A stretch of DNA of 64,000 nucleotides from Anaerostipes hadrus ATCC 29173 = JCM 17467 (GTDB taxonomy: Bacteria; Bacillota; Clostridia; Lachnospirales; Lachnospiraceae). Shown here piece by piece: positions 19,488 to 29,150 of this stretch. Positions within the stretch are counted from its first letter, which is position 1; each line of letters opens with the position of its first letter. Under the pieces are notes generated by a model. That model ran no database searches. It worked only from the letters and a program-made list of their open reading frames with translations, and was not told the origin of the DNA. The DNA is taken from the NCBI RefSeq assembly GCF_030296915.1, contig NZ_AP028031.1:987501-1051500 (forward strand). Reading direction: 5' to 3'. The translations under genes were made by a program, and so were the position numbers.

Positions 19488-21182
19488 ATGGTAAATACTT
19501 TAAAACTGCCAGTAGGAATCGATAGTTTTGAAAAAATCAGAAAGAATCGTTTTTATTATATTGATAAGACAAAGCTTATAGAACAGTTGGTGGAAACAGG
19601 TGGCGAGGTTACTCTTTTTACACGTCCACGTCGTTTTGGTAAGACCTTGAATATGAGTATGTTACGCTCTTTTTTTGAAATAGATGCAGACGAATCATTG
19701 TTTGATGGATTATATATTACAAAAAATAAAGAACTTTGTGAAGAGTATATGGGAAAATATCCGGTTATTTCCCTTTCATTAAAAAGTGTGGATGGATTAA
19801 CTTTTGAGGATGCCAAGTATCGCATGACAGAGTTGATAGGTCTAGAAGCAGAGCGGTTTGGATTTTTGGAAGATAGTGAACATCTGTCAGAAAATGAGAA
19901 AAAACGATACAAAGCTATTATTTCATTAAATAATGGTATGAATACAATGAATGAAAAAATGCTGATATCAAGCCTTCAGGTTTTGTCGCAATTATTGTAC
20001 AAGCATTTTGGAAAAAAGGTGATCATTTTGATTGATGAGTATGATGTCCCTTTGGATAAGGCTTTTCAGAATGGCTTTTACAGAGAGATGGTGTCATTGA
20101 TCAGAGGTCTTTTCGGAATGGCGTTGAAGACCAATGATAGTTTACAGTTTGCGGTTTTGACAGGTTGTATGCGGATTTCTAAGGAAAGCATCTTTACAGG
20201 TCTTAATAATTTTGAGGTTTTATCAATCTTGAATGATCAGTATGATGAGAGTTTTGGATTTACAGATGCTGAGGTCAAAAAAATATTGAATGATTACAAT
20301 CTTAAAGATCATTATTTAGAAGTCAAAGAGTGGTATGACGGTTATCATTTTGGAAATATTGATATATATTGTCCATGGGATGTAATTCAATATTGTAAAA
20401 GCTTATATTTAGATGTTTCTGCTAAGCCACAGGATTTCTGGTCCAACTCAAGTGGTAATGCTATCGTTCGTAGATTTATAGACAAGGCTGATATATCGAC
20501 TAGAAACGAGATAGAACGTTTAATAGCAGGAGAGAGTATTGCAAAGGATGTTGTATCAGAACTCACTTATGATGAGATTGATAAAAGCATTGAAAATTTA
20601 TGGAGTGTGCTTTTTACGACAGGATATCTGACACATAAAGGTTGTACAGAAAGTGGAAAATACCGTCTGGTAATTCCGAATAAAGAGGTTAGAAATCTTT
20701 TCGTAAAAAAAATCAGAGAGTGGTTTTCTGATGTATCAAGAAATGATGGAAAAACATTGGAAGAGTTTTGCAGTGCATTTGTAGATAAAGATTCCGAAAA
20801 GATAGAACAGATTTTTGGAGACTATCTCTGGAATACCATCAGTATACGTGACACAGCGGTGGCAAAAGAAAAGAAGGAAAATTTTTATCACGGTATTTTG
20901 CTTGGACTTCTAGGATACAAATCAAACTGGCTGATTAAGTCAAATGCAGAATCAGGAATTGGTTACAGTGATATATTAGTGGAGGTTCCGACCAATAGAA
21001 CAGGAATTGTGATTGAGATAAAGTATGCAGAGGACGGAGATCTGGATGCAGCATGTGAAAAGGCATTAAAACAGATTGAAGAGAAAGATTATGTGGCAAA
21101 ACTAAAACAGGATGGTATGAAAAATTTTATCAAATATGGAATTGCTTGTTTTAAGAAAATATGCAAAGTTGTAGTTGAATAG
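19488..21182 (+). CDS. AAA-ATPase-like protein with C-terminal PD-(D/E)XK nuclease domain
   Basis: This 564-residue protein belongs to the AAA-ATPase-like (PF09820) plus PDDEXK_9 (PF08011) family, abundant in gut anaerobes and thought to be mobile. The N-terminal LPVGIDSFEKIRKNRFYYIDKT leads to a degenerate Walker A region (FTRPRRFGKTLNMSML, near 48). A Walker B-like ILIDEYDVPLDKA lies near 180. The C-terminal nuclease core has GYSDILVEV and GIVIEIKYAE (D...ExK pattern near 485-505). Start is at 19488 with GGAGG at normal spacing. The role, whether defence, selfish or house-keeping, is unknown. A pair of structured repeats lies directly downstream. Confidence 0.88.
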   Translation: MVNTLKLPVGIDSFEKIRKNRFYYIDKTKLIEQLVETGGEVTLFTRPRRFGKTLNMSMLRSFFEIDADESLFDGLYITKNKELCEEYMGKYPVISLSLKSVDGLTFEDAKYRMTELIGLEAERFGFLEDSEHLSENEKKRYKAIISLNNGMNTMNEKMLISSLQVLSQLLYKHFGKKVIILIDEYDVPLDKAFQNGFYREMVSLIRGLFGMALKTNDSLQFAVLTGCMRISKESIFTGLNNFEVLSILNDQYDESFGFTDAEVKKILNDYNLKDHYLEVKEWYDGYHFGNIDIYCPWDVIQYCKSLYLDVSAKPQDFWSNSSGNAIVRRFIDKADISTRNEIERLIAGESIAKDVVSELTYDEIDKSIENLWSVLFTTGYLTHKGCTESGKYRLVIPNKEVRNLFVKKIREWFSDVSRNDGKTLEEFCSAFVDKDSEKIEQIFGDYLWNTISIRDTAVAKEKKENFYHGILLGLLGYKSNWLIKSNAESGIGYSDILVEVPTNRTGIVIEIKYAEDGDLDAACEKALKQIEEKDYVAKLKQDGMKNFIKYGIACFKKICKVVVE

Positions 21183-21186
21183 TAAA

Positions 21187-21400
21187 TTGTAGTTTGAAGA
21201 CAGAAATTATTGGTGGAATATTATAAAAAGAGATCATGTGCATGCAACCCACTCGCGTTCGGACTCCCACGTAGCTGTACTAAGCTTCTGAATGGTCTAA
21301 CGACCATCCACTCGCTAAGTGCAGACGTGTCCGTACGGTTGCTGACACATGATCTCTTTTTATAATATTCAAATAATTTACGTGATTCAAATCACTATAC
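21187..21400 (+). repeat. Structured dispersed repeat, copy 1 (cloverleaf element)
   Basis: The element starts just after the stop codon of the ATPase gene with TTGTAGTTTGAAGAC. A perfect 24-bp closing stem (21217-21240 with 21346-21369) encloses an inner stem CCACGT/ACGTG and three hairpins: AGCT/AGCT, ATGGTC-TAAC-GACCAT and CACT/AGTG. The right flank contains the palindrome ACAGTGT. Close copies occur at 43991-44200 (same strand) and 21585-21775 (opposite strand). The flanks of the closing stem look like imperfect terminal inverted repeats (AAATTATT...GAATATTATAAAAAG), so it may be a MITE-like element or a structured RNA. Confidence 0.85.
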
Positions 21401-21584
21401 AGTGTGTATGTTATATGATATTGATTAACAATTTTTGTATTCGTAAACGGGAATTTAAAGAGATGCATAAGCACCGATTTATCGAGATGTTTGGGAATAT
21501 AATAAACACTTATCTTCTGTCTTGAAAAAATTAATTTACATCCAATATCATTCTCCATGCACATTCGGTAGTGGTTTCGATTAC

Positions 21585-21775
21585 GTAAATTATTTGAATA
21601 TTATAAAAAGGGTTATCTGTCTGAGACCGTAGGAACACGCCTGCACTTAGTGAGTGGATGGTCGTTAGACCATTCAGGAGCTTAGTACAGCTGCGTGTGA
21701 GTCGAGCGAGAGCACGTCGCAGACAGATAACCCTTTTTATAATATTCCACCAATAATTTCCGTCATCAAACCAGC
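21585..21775 (-). repeat. Structured dispersed repeat, copy 2 (inverted partner)
   Basis: A homologue of copy 1 on the opposite strand. The closing stem is a perfect 27 bp (21597-21623 with 21720-21746), but its inner half differs from copy 1 on both arms together (GGGTTATCTGTCTG against GAGATCATGTG). The inner stem is ACACGC/GCGTGT on the minus strand, where copy 1 has CACGT/ACGTG. The core with the ATGGTC hairpin is conserved. Its right flank, reading CCACCAATAATTTCCGTC, is the complement of the left flank of copy 1, so copies 1 and 2 form a larger inverted repeat around about 200 bp of non-coding DNA. Confidence 0.85.
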
Positions 21776-21861
21776 AAATTAAAATTTCTATGTAGTATCA
21801 TATAATAATTCCGTATATATAACCAGATGATCATCAAAATAAACAAAGGAAGGGCAAGGAT

Positions 21862-22419
21862 ATGGAAGATCAAAAGATCATAGATCTATATACAAACCGT
21901 GAAGAAAGAGCAATTCACGAAACAGATAAAAAATACGGACGATTATGTACAAGCATTTCCATGGGAATCTTAAATGATATCAGAGACAGTGAAGAATGTG
22001 TCAGTGATACATGGCTTACCTTGTGGAATCAGATACCGCCCAAGAAACCGAATCCATTCAAAGCGTATATCTGCAGGATCATAAAAAATCTATCATTAAA
22101 ACGCTATGAATATCATCATGCAAAAAAGAGAAACAGCCAGTATGATCTTTCACTGGAAGAATTAGAAGAGTGCATCAGCAAAGAACAAAATGTAGAAAAT
22201 CAGATTGAATTACGGGAATTAAAATGGATCATTGCAAAGTTCATAGAGGAACTGCCAAAAGAAAAAAGAATTTTATTTTTAAGAAGATACTGGTTTTTGC
22301 AATCGGTCTCAGAAATGGCGAGAGATTATGAAATAACTCCAAAGAATATGTCAGTCAAACTGTTAAGGATCAGAAAAGAGTTAAAAGAATATCTGAAAGA
22401 GGAGGGATTTGAAATATGA
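21862..22419 (+). CDS. RNA polymerase sigma factor, sigma-70/ECF family
   Basis: This 185-residue sigma factor has region 2 at about residues 15-80 (DIRDSEECVSDTWLTLWNQIP, with the IPPKKPNPFKAYICRIIKNLS helix). Region 4 is at about 120-180 (FIEELPKEKRILFLRRYWFLQSVSEMARDYEITPKNMSVKLLRIRKELKEYL shows the helix-turn-helix pattern). Like many Lachnospiraceae ECF factors it directs a small regulon, probably including its own operon. The start follows AAGGAAGGGCAAGG. It overlaps the next gene by four bases (ATGA), a translational-coupling arrangement typical of a sigma factor with its anti-sigma partner. Confidence 0.85.
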   Translation: MEDQKIIDLYTNREERAIHETDKKYGRLCTSISMGILNDIRDSEECVSDTWLTLWNQIPPKKPNPFKAYICRIIKNLSLKRYEYHHAKKRNSQYDLSLEELEECISKEQNVENQIELRELKWIIAKFIEELPKEKRILFLRRYWFLQSVSEMARDYEITPKNMSVKLLRIRKELKEYLKEEGFEI

Positions 22420-23759
22420 AAGACAATAAGGATGAGGAAAAAACATTATTTCAGGCAATCGATGCAGTGGATGATAAATTTTTGATGGAAACATTGAAAG
22501 ATATGGAAAAGAGAAAGAACCAAAACCACAAACAGCAATTAAAATTTAAGCAAATGACACCAATGGTTAAAGCAGCAACGATTGCATTGATCTGTTTTCT
22601 GACCTTAGGAATAAGTGTTAGCGTGGCAGCAGCGACATCGAAAACATTTCGGCAGTGGATTCAAAAGACATTTATGTCACAGACGATATATAAAGTAACA
22701 CAAACCAAAGATGTCAGTGATCATAAGAAAAACCACAAGATTGTGCTAAAAGATAACATGGAAATCAAACAAGGACACAACCAAAGCTTTATCTGTCAGT
22801 ATCATTACGAAGGAAAATACGATGTCGAAGTGACAGACAAAGTATATACAATTGAAGGGAATCATTTAAAAGAATTAAAACCAGAGAAAAAATGGTTCCA
22901 TGGAATTTATAATGGAAGGAAATTTTCATTTCAGTATGCAGTGATTCGTGGAGAAATTTATGTATACAATGTGAAAGGAAATATCAGTGATATTTTCTGG
23001 AAAGTATGGGATGAAGATACGATTTATGTTTCTTTATATCATATGAATAAAAAAGATGATATCATACAAAAAGAATGTATTGCAAAATTAAATCTTAAAA
23101 CAGGAAAAGTAACAAAGATTACAGATGACACCAAAATCTGCAATATGGAGATGTCACCAGATGGGGAATGGATTTTGTTAAATTACAGAAGCAAAGGATA
23201 TTGGAGTGCATTGAATCTTAAAACAGGAAAAGAAACCAAACAGCCAGGAATCAGTGGATATGCACACAATGAAGAAATTTGTTTTATTGGAAAAGACAAG
23301 ATTGTAGCAATGGGAAATCCTGTCATGACAAAAAATTCTGAATACAACGTCTGGAATAAAATTAATCTAAAAACAGCCAAAGCGACAAAACAATGGGATG
23401 ACCGCTCCAAAGAAGAACAATATTCAAATAACGAATGGTATGTATACAAAGAAAAGAAAGGAAAGTTACATTTAAAACATCTGGCATATGAAACATCCAT
23501 TGATATTCCAGATGTCAAAACAGTACATATTATTGATGATGCTGGAGATTATGTTTTATTTGATGATGATCAAGGTAATGATTATTTGTGTAATCTAAGA
23601 AATAAGACATATAAGAAATTTATATTGCCAAAGAAATTTAGAGATGATACGCAAATGTATCTGGCAGGAAAAGAGAAGAAGATGCTGGTGCAACATGGAA
23701 AAGAAATATATTTGATCGATATTAGTGATATGTATAAAAACATCCAACCAAGGAAATAA
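22416..23759 (+). CDS. Membrane-anchored putative anti-sigma factor with extracellular beta-propeller-like domain
   Basis: This 447-residue protein is co-translated with the sigma factor. Residues 1-45 are charged and cytoplasmic, the expected sigma-binding part. One transmembrane helix lies at about 50-72 (VKAATIALICFLTLGISVSVAAA). The remaining 375 residues are outside and contain repeated NLKTGK-type strands (for example LNLKTGKVTKITDD and LNLKTGKETKQPG), suggesting beta-propeller blades. No peptidase or zinc anti-sigma motif is visible. The pairing suggests it senses an external signal and controls the sigma factor. That role is inferred from position and topology. Confidence 0.75.
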   Translation: MKDNKDEEKTLFQAIDAVDDKFLMETLKDMEKRKNQNHKQQLKFKQMTPMVKAATIALICFLTLGISVSVAAATSKTFRQWIQKTFMSQTIYKVTQTKDVSDHKKNHKIVLKDNMEIKQGHNQSFICQYHYEGKYDVEVTDKVYTIEGNHLKELKPEKKWFHGIYNGRKFSFQYAVIRGEIYVYNVKGNISDIFWKVWDEDTIYVSLYHMNKKDDIIQKECIAKLNLKTGKVTKITDDTKICNMEMSPDGEWILLNYRSKGYWSALNLKTGKETKQPGISGYAHNEEICFIGKDKIVAMGNPVMTKNSEYNVWNKINLKTAKATKQWDDRSKEEQYSNNEWYVYKEKKGKLHLKHLAYETSIDIPDVKTVHIIDDAGDYVLFDDDQGNDYLCNLRNKTYKKFILPKKFRDDTQMYLAGKEKKMLVQHGKEIYLIDISDMYKNIQPRK

Positions 23760-23791
23760 TACCACTATTATTTTCATAAAGAAGGATGTGA

Positions 23792-25087
<1,296 letters not shown>

Positions 25088-25130
25088 AAGGATAAAAATG
25101 TAAAAATTATGCAAAGTATTGTTGTTTTCC

Positions 25131-25159
25131 TTGCAAGTTTGATATGTATATGTTAGAAT
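25131..25159 (+). promoter_or_regulatory. Sigma-A promoter of secG
   Basis: TTGCAA (25131-25136), a 17-bp spacer and TAGAAT (25154-25159) lie about 40 bp upstream of the secG start. Confidence 0.7.
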
Positions 25160-25196
25160 GAACCACAGTGAATGGAAATATATTAGGAGGCATATC

Positions 25197-25433
25197 GTGA
25201 AAACAGCATTAACTGTAATTTTTATTATAGCATCAATTTTATTAATCATATTAGTATTAATGCAAGAAGGAAAAGAGGCGGGATTAGGTTCTTTAACCGG
25301 TGCAGCAGATAGCGGAACATACTGGAGCAAGAACAAAGGTCGTTCTAAGGAAGGAACACTGATCAAAGTGACAACATTCTTTACGATCGTATTTTTCGTA
25401 ACAGCAGCAATCCTTTGCTCAAGATTTATTTAG
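25197..25433 (+). CDS. secG: Preprotein translocase subunit SecG
   Basis: SecG is the small helper subunit of the SecYEG membrane channel for protein export. The 78 residues have two hydrophobic helices (TALTVIFIIASILLIILVLM and IKVTTFFTIVFFVTAAILC). Between them is the loop QEGKEAGLGSLTGAADSGTYWSKNKGRSKEG, which matches the SecG signature. The start is GTG 25197, with AGGAGG six bases before it; the earlier in-frame ATG lies inside the promoter. In many Firmicutes secG precedes rnr and smpB, as here. Confidence 0.93.
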   Translation: MKTALTVIFIIASILLIILVLMQEGKEAGLGSLTGAADSGTYWSKNKGRSKEGTLIKVTTFFTIVFFVTAAILCSRFI

Positions 25434-25442
25434 AGAAAAGAT

Positions 25443-25478
25443 AAGCACTTCTTAAACTTGTTTTAAGAGGTGCTTTTT
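25443..25478 (+). terminator. Terminator between secG and rnr
   Basis: A 14-bp stem (25443-25456 with 25462-25475) with a 5-nt loop is followed by a short T run. It separates secG from rnr, which suggests independent or attenuated control of rnr. Confidence 0.8.
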
Positions 25479-25536
25479 ATGTCGAAGAGAATTTCCATAA
25501 AAAGATTAAGAAGATTTAAATATACAGGAGAACGTA

Positions 25537-27675
25537 ATGACAGATAAACGATTTAACAGAAAGAAGAAAATTAAAGCGTTGATCAACGATCCGTATTATC
25601 AGCCAATGAAACAAAGAGAGATCGGATACCTGATGCAGGTAGCTCCAGAAGATCGTGACGAGTTTGTTGAGATTTTGAATGAACTGGTAGAAGAAGGATC
25701 GATTGAAGTAAGTAAACGTGGAAAATACATGCCGCCAAGTGTGAAGACGGTCAAAGGAACATTCAGTTGTACAAGCAAAGGTTTTGGGTTTGTGACTGTG
25801 GAAGGGGAAGATGACGATTATTACATTCATGAGAAGAACATGAATGGAGCTTTCCATGAAGATACGGTCTTAATGCAGGTATTGGACGATCATCCAACTT
25901 CTGGAAGAAGAAAAGAAGGAAAGATCATCAAGATTTTAGAGAGAGGAATCAAGACAGTGGTCGGAACTCTTCAGAAAAACCAGAACTTTGGGTTCGTGAT
26001 TCCAGATAATTTAAGATTTGACAGTGATATTTTTGTATCCAAATCTCAGTGCAAGAATCTTACCAGCGGATTTAAAGTGATGGTAGAGATCACAGATTAT
26101 GGAGATGCCAGAAGAAGTCCAGAAGGAAAGATCATTGAAGTTTTAGGACATAAAGATGATCCAAGAGTTGATATTTTATCAATTGTCAAAGCTTATGGAA
26201 TCCCAACCCAGTTTGAAGATGATGTCAAACAGCAGGTTGATACGATTCCATCACAGATCAAAGCATCTGACTACAAAGACCGTATGGATATCAGAGACTG
26301 GCCAATGGTAACGATCGATGGAGAAGATGCGAAGGACTTAGATGATGCGATTACATTATCAAGAAAAGGAAAGAATTATTTACTTGGAGTACATATCGCG
26401 GATGTATCCGAATATGTAACAGAGTACTCTCCATTAGATAAAGAAGCGTTAAAACGAGGAACAAGTGTATATCTTGTAGACCGTGTGATTCCGATGCTTC
26501 CACATCAATTATCGAATGGAATCTGTTCCTTAAATCAGGGATGCGACAGACTGGCATTAAGTTGTATCATGGAAGTTGATCCAAGTGGAAAGGTTGTCGA
26601 TCATCAGATCGCAGAGACATTGATCAACGTCGATCATCGTATGACATATACATCCGTAGCTAAAATCTTGGATGGGGATATGGAAGAACGTAACAAATAT
26701 GAAGATTTTGTAGAAATGTTTGAGTTAATGAATGAATTATCCGACATTTTAAGACATCGTCGTCATGAAAGAGGAAGCATTGACTTTGACTTTCCAGAAT
26801 CTAAGATCATCTTAGATGAAAAAGGCCGTCCAGTTGATGTTTATCCACAGGTGAGAAATGCAGCAACAAAGATTATAGAAGATTTTATGCTGTGTGCCAA
26901 TGAAACGATTGCGGAAGAATTTTACTGGAGAGAGATTCCATTTTTGTATCGAATTCATGAGATTCCAGACCATGAGAAGATTGATAAGTTACAGGTATTT
27001 TTACAAAACTTTGGAATTTACTTAAAGAGCAGTCATGATGAGATTCATCCAAAAGAAGTACAGAAGTTACTGACAAAGATTGAAGGAACACCAGAAGAAC
27101 CATTGATCAGCCGTTTGACATTAAGATCTATGAAACAGGCAAAATATTCTGCATACAGCTCTATGCATTTTGGATTGTCCACAAGATATTACTGCCATTT
27201 TACATCACCGATCCGAAGATATCCAGATCTTCAGATTCACAGGATCATCAAGGAAACTTTGCATAATAAATTTACAACAAGACGATTCAGTCATTACGAT
27301 GCAATTTTGCCAAAAGTAGCAGAACAGTCATCTAAGATGGAACGCCGTGCAGAAGAAGTTGAGAGAGAAGTATGTAAGCTTAAGAAAGCGGAATACATGA
27401 GAAGAAGAATCGGAGAAGTACATGAAGGAATCATTTCCGGTGTGACAAACTGGGGAATCTATGTAGAACTTCCAAATACGATCGAAGGAATGGTTCATGT
27501 ATCCATTCTTCCGGGAGACTATTATTACTATGATGAGAAGACCTATTCCATGGTAGGAGAAAGAACTGGAAGAACATTTAAATTAGGAGAGAAGGCGAAA
27601 ATCCGTGTCAAAGATGTGGATATGATGCTTAAGAATATTGATTTTGAGTTAGTGGAGGATGAGGATTATGAGTAA
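25537..27675 (+). CDS. rnr: Ribonuclease R (3'-5' exoribonuclease)
   Basis: A 712-residue RNase II/R family enzyme that degrades structured RNA and clears mRNA from stalled ribosomes. The order is an N-terminal winged helix (residues 1-65), two cold-shock/OB domains (about 70-220, with KGFGFV and [12 protein letters not shown] motifs), and the RNB catalytic domain (about 245-575, with the DAKDLDDAI aspartate cluster). A C-terminal S1 domain (about 625-708, [27 protein letters not shown]) follows. The start follows ACAGGAGAACGTA. It overlaps smpB by eight bases and, with ssrA, forms the trans-translation and RNA decay group. Confidence 0.97.
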   Translation: MTDKRFNRKKKIKALINDPYYQPMKQREIGYLMQVAPEDRDEFVEILNELVEEGSIEVSKRGKYMPPSVKTVKGTFSCTSKGFGFVTVEGEDDDYYIHEKNMNGAFHEDTVLMQVLDDHPTSGRRKEGKIIKILERGIKTVVGTLQKNQNFGFVIPDNLRFDSDIFVSKSQCKNLTSGFKVMVEITDYGDARRSPEGKIIEVLGHKDDPRVDILSIVKAYGIPTQFEDDVKQQVDTIPSQIKASDYKDRMDIRDWPMVTIDGEDAKDLDDAITLSRKGKNYLLGVHIADVSEYVTEYSPLDKEALKRGTSVYLVDRVIPMLPHQLSNGICSLNQGCDRLALSCIMEVDPSGKVVDHQIAETLINVDHRMTYTSVAKILDGDMEERNKYEDFVEMFELMNELSDILRHRRHERGSIDFDFPESKIILDEKGRPVDVYPQVRNAATKIIEDFMLCANETIAEEFYWREIPFLYRIHEIPDHEKIDKLQVFLQNFGIYLKSSHDEIHPKEVQKLLTKIEGTPEEPLISRLTLRSMKQAKYSAYSSMHFGLSTRYYCHFTSPIRRYPDLQIHRIIKETLHNKFTTRRFSHYDAILPKVAEQSSKMERRAEEVEREVCKLKKAEYMRRRIGEVHEGIISGVTNWGIYVELPNTIEGMVHVSILPGDYYYYDEKTYSMVGERTGRTFKLGEKAKIRVKDVDMMLKNIDFELVEDEDYE

Positions 27676-28144
27676 AGCGAAGACGGATGGAATTAAACTC
27701 ATAGCAAATAATAAAAAAGCAAGACATGATTATTTTGTAGAAGACAGTTTTGAAGCAGGGATCGTACTTCATGGAACTGAAGTAAAATCTTTAAGACAAG
27801 GACACTGCAGCATCAAAGAATCCTTTGTTGATATTGATAATGGGGAAGTGTTCATTCATCAGATGCATATCAGCCCTTATGAAAAAGGAAATATCTTCAA
27901 CAAAGATCCACTTCGTACAAGAAAACTATTATTGCATAAATCGGAGATTTCCAAGATGATCGGACAGATCAATCAGAAGGGATATACATTGATTCCATTA
28001 AAAGTATACTTTAGTGGAAGTTTGGTGAAAGTTCAGATCGGATTATGCAAAGGTAAGAAACTCTACGACAAACGACAAGATATCTCAAAGAGAGATCAGT
28101 TAAGAGAAGCACAGAGAGACTTCAAAGTAAGAAACTTTGGATAA
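27668..28144 (+). CDS. smpB: SsrA-binding protein SmpB
   Basis: Binds the tRNA-like domain of tmRNA and brings it to stalled ribosomes. The 158 residues contain the beta-barrel signatures [31 protein letters not shown] and the C-terminal [24 protein letters not shown] tail that enters the decoding centre. The start is ATG 27668, with GGAGGATGAGG upstream, inside the end of rnr; the in-frame ATG at 27659 is too close to that site. Its partner RNA gene lies 126 bp downstream with its own promoter. Confidence 0.97.
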   Translation: MSKAKTDGIKLIANNKKARHDYFVEDSFEAGIVLHGTEVKSLRQGHCSIKESFVDIDNGEVFIHQMHISPYEKGNIFNKDPLRTRKLLLHKSEISKMIGQINQKGYTLIPLKVYFSGSLVKVQIGLCKGKKLYDKRQDISKRDQLREAQRDFKVRNFG

Positions 28145-28189
28145 TTTCAAGGAAGATTAAAGATTGTATAAGAAGTTATACAAAAAGAC

Positions 28190-28218
28190 TTGACATCCTA
28201 TATAAGAGACTATATAAT
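28190..28218 (+). promoter_or_regulatory. Consensus sigma-A promoter of ssrA
   Basis: TTGACA (28190-28195), a 17-bp spacer and TATAAT (28213-28218) form a perfect promoter. Transcription should start near 28225. The first part of the transcript forms a GAGACTG/CAGTCTC hairpin before the mature tmRNA 5' end. Confidence 0.9.
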
Positions 28219-28270
28219 ATAATTTCGAGACTGGGAAGGCTCTCAGTCTCTAACCAAGCTTATTAATTCC

Positions 28271-28610
28271 GGGCTAGTAAAGGTTTCGACAGGGGTTATG
28301 AAGCTTGAGGAGCCATTGGGAGGGACCACCTTACGGTACAAACTTAAATATAAACGCAGATAATAAATTAGCGTACGCTGCCTAGTTTGCAGCAGTCAGC
28401 TCTAGATCACCTGTAGTCTGGAATCCTGGCTTCAAACATGCAGGACCCTTGACCGGTCAAGCTTTGTGCCGGTTAAAGTATTGATGAAGCTACTGAAGCT
28501 GTGATCCTGTTAGTCGGAGCACGGTAGAGGGAATGAAAGAAGACTGACTGTAATGGGAGAGCCTCATGTGAATTGGCTTTTGGACGCGGGTTCGATTCCC
28601 GCCTAGTCCA
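28271..28610 (+). ncRNA. ssrA: Transfer-messenger RNA (tmRNA, SsrA)
   Basis: The RNA frees stalled ribosomes and tags the unfinished protein. The ends pair as a tRNA-like acceptor (GGGCTAG at 28271 with CTAGTCC ending 28609), with a T arm CGGGTTCGATTCCCG and discriminator A at 28610. CCA is not encoded. The tag frame runs from GCA at 28356 to the TAG at 28383-28385 and encodes ADNKLAYAA, a normal hydrophobic degradation tag; the resume codon could be GCA or the AAC before it. It lies directly after smpB and has its own promoter and terminator. Confidence 0.96.
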
Positions 28611-28615
28611 TTCTT

Positions 28616-28648
28616 AAACCTCACGTTTTTACGTGGGTTTTTCTTTTT
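28616..28648 (+). terminator. Terminator of ssrA
   Basis: AAACC-CACGT (28616-28626, one bulged T) pairs with ACGTGGGTTT (28631-28640), followed by a long T-rich tail. Confidence 0.85.
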
Positions 28649-28701
28649 TCGTGTTGCATTCGTGTTGCAATATATTTTCAAAGTATGCATCAATCGTATC
28701 A

Positions 28702-28866
28702 TCAACCTTGATTCGTTCGGATGAAAAGGTCTGCTGATATACAGGCACGTTCGATCTGACGGGAACGGATCTTTCGCTGATAAGCTTTATATTTCGGAGA
28801 ATAAGTGATGATCAGATTTTCATCCATGTTCTCAGTGACAACAGGGATTTTTTTATATTGTAGAAA
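28702..28866 (-). pseudogene. Transposase fragment (C-terminal, IS1634/IS4-like)
   Basis: Read on the minus strand, this frame gives a segment with ENMDENLIITYSPKYKAY and QRKIRSRQIERA. It resembles the late DDE-domain region of IS1634-type transposases, then ends at TGA. About 53 codons remain; the rest of the gene and the IS ends are not visible. A second minus-strand frame over the same DNA ends near the ssrA terminator, so a frameshift may also be present. It lies directly downstream of tmRNA, a common insertion hotspot. Family assignment is from motif memory only. Confidence 0.45.
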
Positions 28867-29021
28867 TGAGAGATGAACTTGCTCCAGATGCGAACATCAG
28901 ACATAGACCACTTTTATTAGAGAAAATTGATAAATATGTGACAGTGATCGGAGATGCATCGGAAGTTTCTACGATTACAAATGCTGTGTATGAAGGGTAT
29001 CCTGTGGCGTTAGATATCTAG
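28866..29021 (+). pseudogene. C-terminal fragment of an FAD/NADH flavin oxidoreductase
   Basis: Fifty-one codons read RPLLLEKIDKYVTVIGDASEV and end in ITNAVYEGYPVALDI. This matches the end of old-yellow-enzyme/2-enoate-reductase-like proteins, where VIGDxxxxxxIxxAxxEGxxxA closes the NAD(P)-binding domain. The other 600 or so residues are missing, and no ribosome-binding site lies before the internal ATG. It joins the transposase fragment directly, consistent with a deletion scar. Confidence 0.55.
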
Positions 29022-29049
29022 AGAAATAAAAACATATTTATAAGAAAAA

Positions 29050-29096
29050 TCATAAAGGCATTGGATGTTTTTTAGAAATATCTGGTGCCTTTATTT
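29050..29096 (+). terminator. Terminator-like hairpin after the gene fragments
   Basis: AAAGGCATTGGAT pairs imperfectly with ATCTGGTGCCTTT across an AT-rich loop, followed by ATTTTG. It lies between the fragments and the next intact gene. Confidence 0.5.
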
Positions 29097-29150
29097 TGTG
29101 CTATAATGAGAATAAAAATTGATAGAATAAAATGTAAGGGGAGAAAATAA

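Noticed and set aside
21187..21775. Possible CRISPR array from repeated and palindromic segments
   Set aside because: There are only two copies in inverted orientation with no regularly spaced short repeats, and no cas genes are present in the window.
28490..28705. A minus-strand frame of 71 codons covering the tmRNA 3' end, with a GLGGNRTRVQKP stretch
   Set aside because: This peptide is the well-known false translation of the tRNA-like end of tmRNA; the DNA is explained by ssrA.
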